Assembly: GCA_021647785.1 (NCBI GenBank)
Contig: JAKIUC010000003.1
Span: forward strand, 58,985 to 122,984
Reading direction: 5' to 3'
DNA from: Melioribacteraceae bacterium
Lineage (GTDB): Bacteria; Bacteroidota; Ignavibacteria; Ignavibacteriales; Melioribacteraceae
Length of the DNA: 64,000 nucleotides
In this document: positions 45,009 through 53,871 of the stretch, in pieces
Layout of the letters: every line of letters begins with the position of its first letter
How positions within the stretch are numbered: position 1 is the first letter of the stretch
The notes under the pieces: generated by a model
Database searches by the model: none
What the model was told of the DNA's origin: nothing
The model's input: only the letters and a program-made list of their open reading frames with translations
Program-made: the position numbers and the translations under genes

Positions 45009-48000
45009 TTATTTAATAATAGCGAATCTATCTATTTTCTCGCCTATGTTAGGAGCTTCAACATGATAGATATATACTCCTGGGGCAACATCCAGACCAC
45101 TTTTAGATTTCAAATCCCAAGAAGTTTTACCATCAAGTAAATTTGACTCATGTTCAATTGTTTTTACATGATCACCACTCATTGTATAAATTTTTATTGT
45201 AGCTCTCGAAGGTAAATTAATGAAATAAATTATCCTTTCTCCTCTTCCCGACGATGTTAATCTTTGTGGTTCCCACCTTGCAGCACCAACATACGGATTA
45301 GGAACTACAGAAACCTTTTCAAGATCAGCTTTTGCCTGGGTAAAATCTGTTGTATGCCTCTTAGTATAAAAAGTATATTTGTCCGAGGATGTAAATGGAG
45401 TTTTAATTACTAATTTTCCAATATCTCCGTTTGAAGGATTTACTGCATTACCAACAACTGGAGCTAAAAACGAAAACTTCCATATACGCTTCCAACTTGT
45501 ACCAATTTCTTTCCAAATCTCAATATAATCTCCAGCACTTAAAATATTATCAATATTATCATTAGGTTCCCAATGGTAATATTTCATTTTTTTATTATTA
45601 TACTTATCCCATACTTGAAAATTAGTTTCTGTTCTATAACCAAATAACCAAGAAGAATCAGGTTCTCCAACTCTAATTTCGTAGCTAACCGGGTATTCTT
45701 CGGTGCCAGGTGGAACGTCGTACACATTTTGACCTTGAATAATTAAATTGGAATTTCCTCCTACCCAGCCAGAATTATCAAAATCATATTCTATTTCATC
45801 ATCTATTACAAATATCCTCATTCCATCAACAATTTCATTAAAATCTTCACCATTTGTGTACTCTGAATTTTCGATTACTAAACTTGTATCAGCACCAATA
45901 ATTTTATACAGAGAATAAATAGTTGAATCGACTATTGAATCATCAAATTTAATTAGGTACTCGTTATCCTTAACAAGAGATGGATTTATTATCTCTACCA
46001 ATACATCACCGGTGGAATTGCCTGATATATGATAAACTGAATCTGGAACTTCGGGAGCTACATAACCAGCAGTCATTGTACCAGGTATAATCATTACTGT
46101 ATTAACATCCAGATTTATATTTCCAGCTAAATCGCGCACAATAACTTTAGTACATTCTGACGGATATAAACCAATTTGAGCATCTCCACGATCGTAAGAA
46201 ACAACGGCATAATAATATGTTTGTCCATTTATTACGTCATTATCTATCCAGGAGTGTTTTAACCCCTTGTTATCTCCAAGATAGTATTTTACTCCCTGAT
46301 AATCGAGGTCAAAAAAACCTTGAACATCGTTTTGAATATCGAATTGAGCAATAGGTTTATAAAGGGTGGGGTCGCCATATCCACTTGTAATTGTATATGG
46401 GTCCTGGAATCCTGGGTCTGTACTTCTATAGATTCGATAACCCTCGAAGTCATATTTTTCTAGGAAAGAATCATAAGATTGTTCTGCTTCAGAATCCCAA
46501 TATAATGTTACTTTTCCATCACCAGGTACAACTTGAACAATAGGTTTTTTCGGAGGACGGGCAAAACTGTAATTATTATCATAAATATCCTGTACAATTT
46601 CTTTATTTCGAACAATATCATTAAGGTCGTTACCAAATAATAAAGCTAAAGAAAATCTTTCAGTAGCACCTGATTTCAGAATAAATGGTCCTGACCCAAA
46701 TAGAAAAGCAATGTTTCCATTCTGTAAATCTGTATCAAAATGACTGTATGATATTCTATCCCAAACACGGTCATCTTCTCTAAAGGAAACACCAGAGCCA
46801 ATAAAAAACACATCGAATGCAGTTAATCCTATTTGATCAGATTCGTTAATATCTGTCTTATCTATTGCAGGTTCTCCCGATTGACGAGTATCAATCAATC
46901 CATATTTATTAATTGGTCCATCAGGCATTCCGGCTATAGTTTTTGGAGGGAGCCATCCTGATGTTGGAATTCCATCTCCTTCGCCATAATCACCAGTTCC
47001 AGCAAGTCCATCTAAACCAACATCATCAGTAGCCGAATCCCAATTCTCGTTATTGTCAATTCCATCAGCCCTTGCTTCATCTATTAGTTCATCAATTTTA
47101 CCGTTATTATCGTTATCAATTCCATCAGCATATTTCATACCTATGTTTAGTTCAGTTTCATCAATAATCCCATTATTATTATCATCTATTCCATTTCCGG
47201 GTATCTCCCCATCAATCATAAAAGATTCAATCACCGGGTTTGAAATTTCACCGTCATAATCATCATCAATAAAATTATTAGGATTACCCGGGCTTTCGAG
47301 GAATGCGTAACCTGCATAACCTGTTGGAGACCATCCGCCTTCTCCGAGACCATCGTGGTCCCAACTGTAAGTTATATTACCATCTTTTTGAAATGAAGCA
47401 TAATCATCATTAGAATCAAACTGTCCGCCAACCCCACAATCTACATACATTCCAAAAATTATTTTATTATAGTCTCTTGTACTCTCATTAGTAATCTCAT
47501 AATGCCAAAAAATTAGATCTTCTGCTAAAATATTTGACCATTGAAATCCTCGGACACCTACGCTTAGCCCCAAACCTCTTCGTGAAAAATCAGTAGTATC
47601 AGGATAAAAATCATGCCCATCATCGCTGTTGTCATCCATAACAAAATAACTTTCCTGGTCAGCATTAGTTCTTTTACCAAAATATCCGTCCCAATATCCA
47701 TTCCAAGAATCGTCTTTCCCTGGCCAAGTTTGAGGCCAAGTAATTGGTTTATCGCTCATTGCTATTGAACTTTGGTTAGGATTAACATATCCTGGTCTTG
47801 GTTGAAATCCACGTTCAACACCAGTAGGGGAAATATCCATCAACTCTCTATACCCTGCTTCAATCATGCGAATTACATTATTATTATTGTCCGTTACCTC
47901 TGCACCAACTATAGGTGTAATTCCATCCATATATGAACGTCTGGATCCTTTTGGCCAAACTCCTGAAGGTTCTTGCCCCCACCACGCTACTTCACCAAAA

Positions 48001-48155
48001 TTATAAAAGAGAGTTTCAACCAAATTAGCATTATGAATTCCCTCTTTACGATATTTACGGTCGCCTCTCTGCTCTGGAGGAACTGAAATTTGTGAAAATA
48101 TTTCATTAGTAAAGAATATTAAAAATAGAATAATAATAATTTTAAATCTTTTCAT
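45009..48155 (-). CDS. Large T9SS-type surface protein with Asp/Asn-rich calcium-binding repeats and FN3 domain
   Basis: The 1048-aa protein has a signal peptide (FKIIIILFLIFFTNEIFSQ). Residues about 290-390 hold several Asp/Asn-rich loops like thrombospondin type 3 or EF-hand loops (NGIDDNNNGIIDETE, DGIDNDNNGKIDE, DGIDNNENWDS), which should bind calcium. An FN3 domain follows (about 540-670, KVTLYWDSEAEQSYDSF, YEGYRIYRST-like). The C-terminus is a type A-like sorting domain (RATIKIYTMSGDHVKTIEHE ... GVYIYHVEA). No known catalytic motif is seen. It is encoded 10 nt after the TonB receptor gene and 12 nt before the PorV-like gene, the position a SusD-like partner would take. I infer a surface glycan-binding or lid protein; similar TonB/surface-protein/PorV trios occur in this phylum as far as I recall. 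Confidence 0.65.
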   Translation of the reverse strand: MKRFKIIIILFLIFFTNEIFSQISVPPEQRGDRKYRKEGIHNANLVETLFYNFGEVAWWGQEPSGVWPKGSRRSYMDGITPIVGAEVTDNNNNVIRMIEAGYRELMDISPTGVERGFQPRPGYVNPNQSSIAMSDKPITWPQTWPGKDDSWNGYWDGYFGKRTNADQESYFVMDDNSDDGHDFYPDTTDFSRRGLGLSVGVRGFQWSNILAEDLIFWHYEITNESTRDYNKIIFGMYVDCGVGGQFDSNDDYASFQKDGNITYSWDHDGLGEGGWSPTGYAGYAFLESPGNPNNFIDDDYDGEISNPVIESFMIDGEIPGNGIDDNNNGIIDETELNIGMKYADGIDNDNNGKIDELIDEARADGIDNNENWDSATDDVGLDGLAGTGDYGEGDGIPTSGWLPPKTIAGMPDGPINKYGLIDTRQSGEPAIDKTDINESDQIGLTAFDVFFIGSGVSFREDDRVWDRISYSHFDTDLQNGNIAFLFGSGPFILKSGATERFSLALLFGNDLNDIVRNKEIVQDIYDNNYSFARPPKKPIVQVVPGDGKVTLYWDSEAEQSYDSFLEKYDFEGYRIYRSTDPGFQDPYTITSGYGDPTLYKPIAQFDIQNDVQGFFDLDYQGVKYYLGDNKGLKHSWIDNDVINGQTYYYAVVSYDRGDAQIGLYPSECTKVIVRDLAGNINLDVNTVMIIPGTMTAGYVAPEVPDSVYHISGNSTGDVLVEIINPSLVKDNEYLIKFDDSIVDSTIYSLYKIIGADTSLVIENSEYTNGEDFNEIVDGMRIFVIDDEIEYDFDNSGWVGGNSNLIIQGQNVYDVPPGTEEYPVSYEIRVGEPDSSWLFGYRTETNFQVWDKYNNKKMKYYHWEPNDNIDNILSAGDYIEIWKEIGTSWKRIWKFSFLAPVVGNAVNPSNGDIGKLVIKTPFTSSDKYTFYTKRHTTDFTQAKADLEKVSVVPNPYVGAARWEPQRLTSSGRGERIIYFINLPSRATIKIYTMSGDHVKTIEHESNLLDGKTSWDLKSKSGLDVAPGVYIYHVEAPNIGEKIDRFAIIK

Positions 48156-48165
48156 CTAAAGCCTG

Positions 48166-50829
48166 CTATTGAAAATTTAATTGAAAATTTAGACCAACAA
48201 TAATTCTTCTTGGCTCTGAATAGAATGTCGGATTTGTCAAAAACTCCGTAAGTGTGTTTGCACCTTGCTCTTCAGGTGTATATTGACTGATTAATGAATA
48301 TCCGGCTCTTCCTGTGTCGTTATAAACAGCAACTTCGTTTCTTGTATCGAAAAGATTATAAACTTTCAAGAAGATGCTGAACTGTTGGTTAAACAGCCTA
48401 AATCTTTTATCTATCTGCAAATCAACATTTATTTTATTAGGCATTCTTGCACTATTTTCAAAACTTGTTTGAATTGATTGATTTTCCGGAGTAAATGGGA
48501 ACCCAGATTCATATTTTGCAATTAGCCCAATATTGTAATTATTAAATTTTGTGTAAAATACTGCTAAGTTTATGGTGTGCCTCTGATCCCAACTTACCGG
48601 TACAACTTGAATGTTTGGTTGTTTTGGTGGATTTCCTTGTGCTCTATTAAATGCATCATTCGGATTTGATGCGTTAGACTGTGAGGATTGGTACGTATAG
48701 TCAATAGAAATTGAAATAGGATCATGAGGGGATGTACGTTTAAATAGTGAGAAAGTTATACCTCTTGATTTCCCATAATCTCTGTTCGTATATATGGCAT
48801 ATCTATCTCCACCTATGCTAGTATTCATTATTTCTGTACCAAGTAAATTAGATATGTCTTTATAAAATCCAATAACTTCTAAACCAATCATATCAAAAAA
48901 TTTATAGTGGAGACCTAGTTCATAAGCAATAGTAGATTCAGCTTTTAAATTGGCATTACCCATTAAAGTGTAAAGTCCTCCGGGTCCTACTCTAAAATTA
49001 GGATTGTAATAGAGAAATTGATAATCCGGAATTTTGAAAAAATGCCCATAACTAAAATGTATTGTTCCATCAGCTGAAATTGGAAATGCAACCCCAACTC
49101 GCGGACTAATTTGCGTTTGTACATCAGCAGCGGTTTTTTCAGAAGTTTCAGGATTTAGGTAATCTAGAGGAACTTCACCTTGAGAGTCGAAATAATCAAA
49201 TCTTAATCCTGCATTAATAATTATACTTTTATATTCAATTTTATCTTGAATATAGAATGCAGCACTGATAGGTGTGTATAAAAACTTTCCTTCATTAATG
49301 AAACGATTAAAACTAAATACTGGAATTTCACCATTATATCTTGCAGTCTCATTTATTACATCTATTTTATCGTGTCTATATTCAAATCCAGATTTGAATT
49401 CATTATACTTATCAAACTGTGAAAGGAAGTCGAGCTTCACAATATTAGTAATAGTTTCTCTCTGGTCATGAGTCATATCTGTTCCACCTGTTAAAAAACT
49501 ATAGCTAGTTAGTTGCCGAAGTAATTCAGGGTTTGCATACCTTGAATCATTAATATCCTTAAATACAAAAGTTTTTGTTTGTGAAGATGCTAAAGAGTAC
49601 TTTAGAGTTAAAAATGAAGAGGAGGAAAAGACATAGGTTAAATTTAAGATATTATTTATAGCATTTTTATAATTTGTAGGAACTCCATCCGGGTTATATT
49701 TATAAAGATGATTATACCCTTTTCCTTCAGAATTATCCCAAAGAATAAAATTCGAAATTTTCAATTTATTGCTCAAATCAAAATTTAATTTTGCCTGCAA
49801 ATTATAATAGATTTGATTGTTCATTGATACAATCTCATTATCTCCAGTTTTATCAATAAAAAAGTTGTTACCTATTGAATAAGAACTGTCAAAAGTGTTA
49901 AACCTTCTTTGCCCATATAGCCAACCATCTATTTGATATCTTCTGGCAGCAAAACTGTAATTAAACTTTGTATTAAATAATGAAACTGGACCACTAATAT
50001 TTGTTTTAATATCGTTAATTGATATAGGGTTAAAATCTTTAATATTGTAAAAAATATTACTCGCAGTACTAACATAGCCTCCCGAGTAAAGACTTACTCC
50101 ACCTGTAAATTTATCGCTACCCCGCTTTGTAATTACATCTATAATACCCGACATTGCTTGCCCATACTCGGCATTAAAAACACCACTAATTATTTTTACT
50201 TCTTGCATAAATTGTACATCTACTTCCGAAGCACGTGCCCCTGTAAAATTATCCTTTACAGATATGCCATCTACAAGATATCCAACTTCCGAAGATCTGC
50301 CACCGCGGATATGGATATTACCATAAGCATCTTGAACTACACCTGCTTTTTGCGTTATTATATCATTTAAATTTTCTACCGGAAGGTTTGCAATTTCTTC
50401 AGCAGAAACGGTTAATTCACTGGAAGTTAAATCTCTCTTTATTATTATTCTTTTTGCGGTAACTACAACTTCTTCGTCCAGTTCTGTTGTAGCTGGTTTC
50501 ATAATAAAATCGAGATTAGTTGTTCTTCCAGAGGTGATATTTACATCATTAACAATAACTTTCCTATAACCAACCATTGATGCCACTACTTGGTATTTAC
50601 CTGGATGAATATTAAGAATAGCAAAATATCCTTCAAGATCAGATGCAGCCCCTATGTTTTGGTTCTGAATATAAATATTTACACCAATAAGGGATTCTCC
50701 TGTTTCAGAGTCTTTAACAATTCCTGAAATTTTACCTGTTTGTTGTGCGTGTATTTCGTTAAATACCGATCCGGTGAAGATTAAAATTACCAACACTAAC
50801 AATATTTTTTGATAACTATTTCGCCACAT
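48166..50829 (-). CDS. TonB-dependent receptor with N-terminal carboxypeptidase-regulatory-like domain
   Basis: The 887-aa outer-membrane receptor has a signal peptide to IHAQ, then a CarboxypepD_reg-like beta-sandwich (about 32-115, GKISGIVKDSETGESLIGVN). The plug contains LPVENLNDIITQKAGVV, GNIHIRGGRSSEVGYLVDGI and FNAEYGQAMSGIIDVITKRG; the 22-strand barrel ends with NFQLNFQ. The architecture resembles SusC-like and OAR-type importers, but no SusD gene follows. It is the first gene of the 11-gene run and probably imports oligosaccharides released at the surface by the GH144-like enzyme. A 10-bp-arm dyad lies 29-63 nt upstream of the start. Confidence 0.9.
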   Translation of the reverse strand: MWRNSYQKILLVLVILIFTGSVFNEIHAQQTGKISGIVKDSETGESLIGVNIYIQNQNIGAASDLEGYFAILNIHPGKYQVVASMVGYRKVIVNDVNITSGRTTNLDFIMKPATTELDEEVVVTAKRIIIKRDLTSSELTVSAEEIANLPVENLNDIITQKAGVVQDAYGNIHIRGGRSSEVGYLVDGISVKDNFTGARASEVDVQFMQEVKIISGVFNAEYGQAMSGIIDVITKRGSDKFTGGVSLYSGGYVSTASNIFYNIKDFNPISINDIKTNISGPVSLFNTKFNYSFAARRYQIDGWLYGQRRFNTFDSSYSIGNNFFIDKTGDNEIVSMNNQIYYNLQAKLNFDLSNKLKISNFILWDNSEGKGYNHLYKYNPDGVPTNYKNAINNILNLTYVFSSSSFLTLKYSLASSQTKTFVFKDINDSRYANPELLRQLTSYSFLTGGTDMTHDQRETITNIVKLDFLSQFDKYNEFKSGFEYRHDKIDVINETARYNGEIPVFSFNRFINEGKFLYTPISAAFYIQDKIEYKSIIINAGLRFDYFDSQGEVPLDYLNPETSEKTAADVQTQISPRVGVAFPISADGTIHFSYGHFFKIPDYQFLYYNPNFRVGPGGLYTLMGNANLKAESTIAYELGLHYKFFDMIGLEVIGFYKDISNLLGTEIMNTSIGGDRYAIYTNRDYGKSRGITFSLFKRTSPHDPISISIDYTYQSSQSNASNPNDAFNRAQGNPPKQPNIQVVPVSWDQRHTINLAVFYTKFNNYNIGLIAKYESGFPFTPENQSIQTSFENSARMPNKINVDLQIDKRFRLFNQQFSIFLKVYNLFDTRNEVAVYNDTGRAGYSLISQYTPEEQGANTLTEFLTNPTFYSEPRRIIVGLNFQLNFQ

Positions 50830-50857
50830 ATGATCCTACTAAATATAGATAAAGTTC

Positions 50858-50892
50858 AGACCGTTCTATTTATAAAATTAACAGAACGGTCT
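50858..50892. promoter_or_regulatory. Inverted repeat AGACCGTTCT / AGAACGGTCT in the TonB-gene leader
   Basis: Perfect 10-bp arms at 50858-50867 and 50883-50892 surround a 15-nt AT-only spacer. It lies 29 nt upstream of the TonB receptor start on the minus strand, in the presumed 5' leader. Without a T-run it is not a simple terminator; an operator for an unidentified regulator or an mRNA leader hairpin is more likely. It differs from the LacI operator at 53851-53866. Confidence 0.45.
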
Positions 50893-50941
50893 TTGGAATA
50901 GTAAATAAAACTTAGTACAAGTATAACTATTCTAAGTTAGT

Positions 50942-50947
50942 ATTATA
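50942..50947 (-). promoter_or_regulatory. Possible -10 element (TATAAT) for the 11-gene glycan operon
   Basis: On the minus strand TATAAT occurs 112 nt before the TonB receptor start, with ACTAACTTAGAAT downstream. No convincing TTGACA lies 17 nt upstream, so an activator may be needed. Its 5' edge touches the dyad arm TGTCGGTA of the interleaved repeats at 50946-51033. Confidence 0.3.
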
Positions 50948-51033
50948 CCGACAATGAATTGGTTTTCGGATTTTTAAAGTTGAAAGTTGTCGGTATATAA
51001 CAACAAAATTGGTTTCCCTTCCGAAAACCAATT
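50946..51033. repeat. Two interleaved inverted repeats between the CBM9-like and TonB genes
   Basis: Arm pair A is TACCGACA (50946-50953) with TGTCGGTA (50988-50995). Arm pair B is AATTGGTTTTCGGA (50957-50970) with TCCGAAAACCAATT (51020-51033). The order A1-B1-A2-B2 is interleaved, so not all arms can pair as nested stems. B2 can also pair with 51006-51015. Confidence 0.5.
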
Positions 51034-51034
51034 T
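51004..51034 (-). terminator. Terminator-like hairpin after the CBM9-like gene
   Basis: On the minus strand AAATTGGTTT (51034-51025) pairs with AAACCAATTT (51015-51006) around a 9-nt loop. The T-rich sequence TGTTGTTATAT follows. It lies about 20 nt beyond the stop of the CBM9-like gene, so it probably ends the lacI transcript before the long glycan operon. Confidence 0.5.
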
Positions 51035-51053
51035 GTGTTGTGTATATATGAAA

Positions 51054-52793
51054 CTATTTCAGCAGCATCATTTTTTTAGTCTGGATGTTATTTCCTGATT
51101 TTAATGTATAGAAATAAACCCCTGTAGAAAAATTTGATGCATCAAAAGATACTTTATGAGTACCCATATCTTGCACTGAATTGATTAAAGTTGCAACCTC
51201 AGTGCCAAGAACGTCATACACTTTTAAGGATACAAATTCCTTTTGAGTTATTGTGTATGAAATTTGTGTTGTAGGATTAAATGGATTCGGATAGTTCTGA
51301 TTCAATTTATAAGATTTTACAATTCCTTCCTCAGTATCTACATTAGTGGCTGTGGATAGAATAACTTCACGATATAAATGGTACTTTTCAAAATTTTGAT
51401 CAACCCATTGAGTTCCCCACCAGTTAGGAGCATAATCAGATGTACTATCTGTCCAGGCATCGGCAGAAGCGAAATCAAGATCCCAAATTACAACACTAAG
51501 TTTCACGGCATCACCAACAGAGTAACCAAACATATCTGTACGCACTAAAACTTCTAAAGAATATCCATCATCAGCACCATTAGTCTCTGTATGGGTAATT
51601 GTGCCAGCAGGAACAGAACTAGCACCCTCAACAGCTCCAGTGGGAACATTGCCGTTCACTTCAAATACTGCAAGTGCACCTTCGGTAGCATCAAAAAACA
51701 TATTTTTTATTTCCATCCTTGAATCAGGTGCAGGAATTTCGCCTTTGTTTGTCATCCATAAAAATAGACCATCTGCTTCCCAGCCAGGTGACCATTTACA
51801 TACAGATGCATCATCAGATTCTACCCCTATATAAAGGTCTGTTCCTTTGTGCATAAATTTAACAGTAGCCATGCTTTGATCATCATAAACATTTTTTTCA
51901 CTATTCCACTGCATGTAATATCCACCTGTTGATTGATTACTTCCTTTTCCAACAACAATGCTTAAAGCATCATTCCAGAAACTTTCGGTTAAATCTCCAT
52001 CAAGCGTAATATCATCTGTTGTAGCATGAGCAATAACTGATGTTTGATCAGCTAAACGGAGAATTCTTGTATCAGGTCCCCATTCGCTTCCCCACCATCC
52101 TTTCCAAAAACTTCCACCGTTGTCATCCCAAGGTAACATTCCGTCAACATAATTATCAGGGTCAAATACATTGATTAAGAATTCGATATCAGCACCTTCA
52201 TCAGTATATCCTAATTGGTCTAAATGAATTACCATTTCTGCTGAATATCCAGAATCGACAGAAGTTGTGTCGTTTACAATAGTTCCAGGATATTTATAAG
52301 CTGCACCTTCCACAGTTCCTGCCGTACCTTCAATAACTATATCAGGATCTACACCGCCAGAATTGAAGTACATTTTGTACTCAACAGGAATTCCGTTTGC
52401 ATCATTTATTTTCATGAATATACCATCACCTTCCCAACTATCTCCAAATCTTCCTACGGATTGATCATCAGAATCAATAGAAATATATAGATCTAAACCG
52501 TTTCGCAAAAACTTTATAATAGTAAGTGTTGAATCTGTGTAAGGTTCTTTAACAACAACAGAACTTGTACCTGTATAAGTAACATCTCCCGGAAGGGCTT
52601 TTGCACCAATTACGAGATGGTCGAATCTTTTATTCCAATCTGTTTCGTCCAAAACGCCATCAATTACTATTGGGTTCTCTGCACTTATTACTGTAATATA
52701 TGCAGGGTCAGAATGAGACTGAGCATGAATCGAATTCAATGCACCAATCATTAAAAATAATGCCAAAATGGCAATTGTGTGATTTTGTTTCAT
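51054..52793 (-). CDS. T9SS-secreted protein with two CBM9-like carbohydrate-binding domains
   Basis: The 579-aa protein has a signal peptide (TIAILALFLMIGALNSIHAQ) and two homologous beta-sandwich domains of about 220 residues each. Both begin with 'i..d..ldE..Wn' (VIDGVLDETDWNKRFDHL; ITLDGDLTESFWNDALS) and include FLRNGLDLYISIDSDDQSVG or FMHKGTDLYIGVESDDASVC plus 'DGIFMKINDANG'-type strands, as in CBM9 and DOMON-like domains. A T9SS type A tail ends it (NYPNPFNPTTQISYTI ... KKMMLLK). No catalytic residues are apparent; surface glycan capture is the likely role. Its ATG overlaps the stop of the LacI gene (ATGA), so it is co-regulated with its own repressor. Confidence 0.8.
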   Translation of the reverse strand: MKQNHTIAILALFLMIGALNSIHAQSHSDPAYITVISAENPIVIDGVLDETDWNKRFDHLVIGAKALPGDVTYTGTSSVVVKEPYTDSTLTIIKFLRNGLDLYISIDSDDQSVGRFGDSWEGDGIFMKINDANGIPVEYKMYFNSGGVDPDIVIEGTAGTVEGAAYKYPGTIVNDTTSVDSGYSAEMVIHLDQLGYTDEGADIEFLINVFDPDNYVDGMLPWDDNGGSFWKGWWGSEWGPDTRILRLADQTSVIAHATTDDITLDGDLTESFWNDALSIVVGKGSNQSTGGYYMQWNSEKNVYDDQSMATVKFMHKGTDLYIGVESDDASVCKWSPGWEADGLFLWMTNKGEIPAPDSRMEIKNMFFDATEGALAVFEVNGNVPTGAVEGASSVPAGTITHTETNGADDGYSLEVLVRTDMFGYSVGDAVKLSVVIWDLDFASADAWTDSTSDYAPNWWGTQWVDQNFEKYHLYREVILSTATNVDTEEGIVKSYKLNQNYPNPFNPTTQISYTITQKEFVSLKVYDVLGTEVATLINSVQDMGTHKVSFDASNFSTGVYFYTLKSGNNIQTKKMMLLK

Positions 52794-53839
52794 TTTTTAC
52801 CTCTGATGTTGTGATCTAAATAGTTATTTTTTGTTACAGAATCTCCAATAATAATACCAGTTGAAATTTTTATATTTTGTGGTTCAACGGAATTATCATC
52901 TTTGTTATGAAGTCTATTAATGAGTACCTTAGTTGATATTTTGCCAATTTCTGAAACGGGTACATGCACAGTTGTTAATTTCGGGCGAAGATAACTTCCT
53001 AATTCGATGTTGTCAAAACCGACAATACTTATATCATTAGGGATATTAAATCCTAATGATTCGGCAACATTATAACATCCAGCAGCCATATTATCATTAG
53101 CAGCAAATATTACATCAGGTTTCTCTTTAAGGCTTAAAATTCTGCTACAAGCTAATTCACCACCTTTTGTTGTAAAATCACCTTCAATAATCCAATCTTT
53201 TCTAATTTTTATTCCTGCATTTTTTAGTGCACTAATATATCCCTTCTTTCTCATTTGAGAATCATGATTACCAGCAGGTCCCGCAATCATTGCAATTTTT
53301 GTGTGGTTTAATGATTTGATTAAATATTCAATTATAGAATATGCACCTTGATAATTATCGATGCATACAATATCATATTTTTTATATGCCTGAATATCAT
53401 TCATTATTACGATAGGAATTTTATAATTTGAAAGAACTTCTTCTAACTGATTATTCATAGAGGGTATCATTAAAATTACCCCATCAACTAAACTTTCGTG
53501 CATAAACCCTAAAAGAGATTCAACTATGTTTCTTTTACTATGAGAACTAGCAACAATTAAATGATAGCCTCCTGAGAAAGCAATTTCGTCAACTCCTTTA
53601 ATTATCTGATTATAAAAATCACCTTGAATTTCCGGAAGAACTAAACCAATTGCTGATGTGGTTTTTTTTGCAAGATTTTTTGCTAAGCTATTAGGTCTAT
53701 ATTCTAATTCTTCACTAATCTTAAGTATTTTTTCGCGAGTTTCGGGTTTAACGCTGTTTTGCTTATCTCCTAATGCTCTGGAAACAGTGGCAGTAGAAAC
53801 ACCTGCTTTGTTTGCAATATCGTATATGTTAGCTTTCAT
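52790..53839 (-). CDS. LacI-family transcriptional regulator
   Basis: The 349-aa protein has the N-terminal helix-turn-helix (IYDIANKAGVSTATVSRALG, residues 5-24), the hinge region (YRPNSLAKNLAKKTTSAIGL) and a periplasmic-binding-type effector domain (VDGVILMIPSMNNQ, DVIFAANDNMAAGCYNVAES, ISIVGFDNIELGSYLRPKLT). It should repress in the absence of a sugar ligand. A ribosome-binding site GGAG lies 7 nt before the ATG. A palindromic operator of LacI type and a sigma70-like promoter lie directly upstream, so autorepression is likely. The translationally coupled CBM9-like gene would be under the same control; whether the 11-gene operon is also controlled is unknown, since I found no second copy of the operator there. 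Confidence 0.93.
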   Translation of the reverse strand: MKANIYDIANKAGVSTATVSRALGDKQNSVKPETREKILKISEELEYRPNSLAKNLAKKTTSAIGLVLPEIQGDFYNQIIKGVDEIAFSGGYHLIVASSHSKRNIVESLLGFMHESLVDGVILMIPSMNNQLEEVLSNYKIPIVIMNDIQAYKKYDIVCIDNYQGAYSIIEYLIKSLNHTKIAMIAGPAGNHDSQMRKKGYISALKNAGIKIRKDWIIEGDFTTKGGELACSRILSLKEKPDVIFAANDNMAAGCYNVAESLGFNIPNDISIVGFDNIELGSYLRPKLTTVHVPVSEIGKISTKVLINRLHNKDDNSVEPQNIKISTGIIIGDSVTKNNYLDHNIRGKK

Positions 53840-53850
53840 TGTTCTCCATA

Positions 53851-53866
53851 ATGTAACCGCTTACAT
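53851..53866. promoter_or_regulatory. LacI-type operator ATGTAACCGCTTACAT
   Basis: This 16-bp dyad has arms ATGTAA and TTACAT around the central CG typical of LacI/GalR operators; only positions 7 and 10 break the symmetry. It lies 12-27 nt before the lacI start and covers the transcription start expected from the promoter at 53872-53900. Two further TTACAT half-sites occur near 53948 and 53959. Confidence 0.7.
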
Positions 53867-53871
53867 TTGTA

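Noticed and set aside
48166..50829. Canonical SusC/SusD pair
   Set aside because: The receptor is SusC-like at the N-terminus, but the following gene lacks a lipobox and SusD TPR-like helices and ends in a sorting tail instead.
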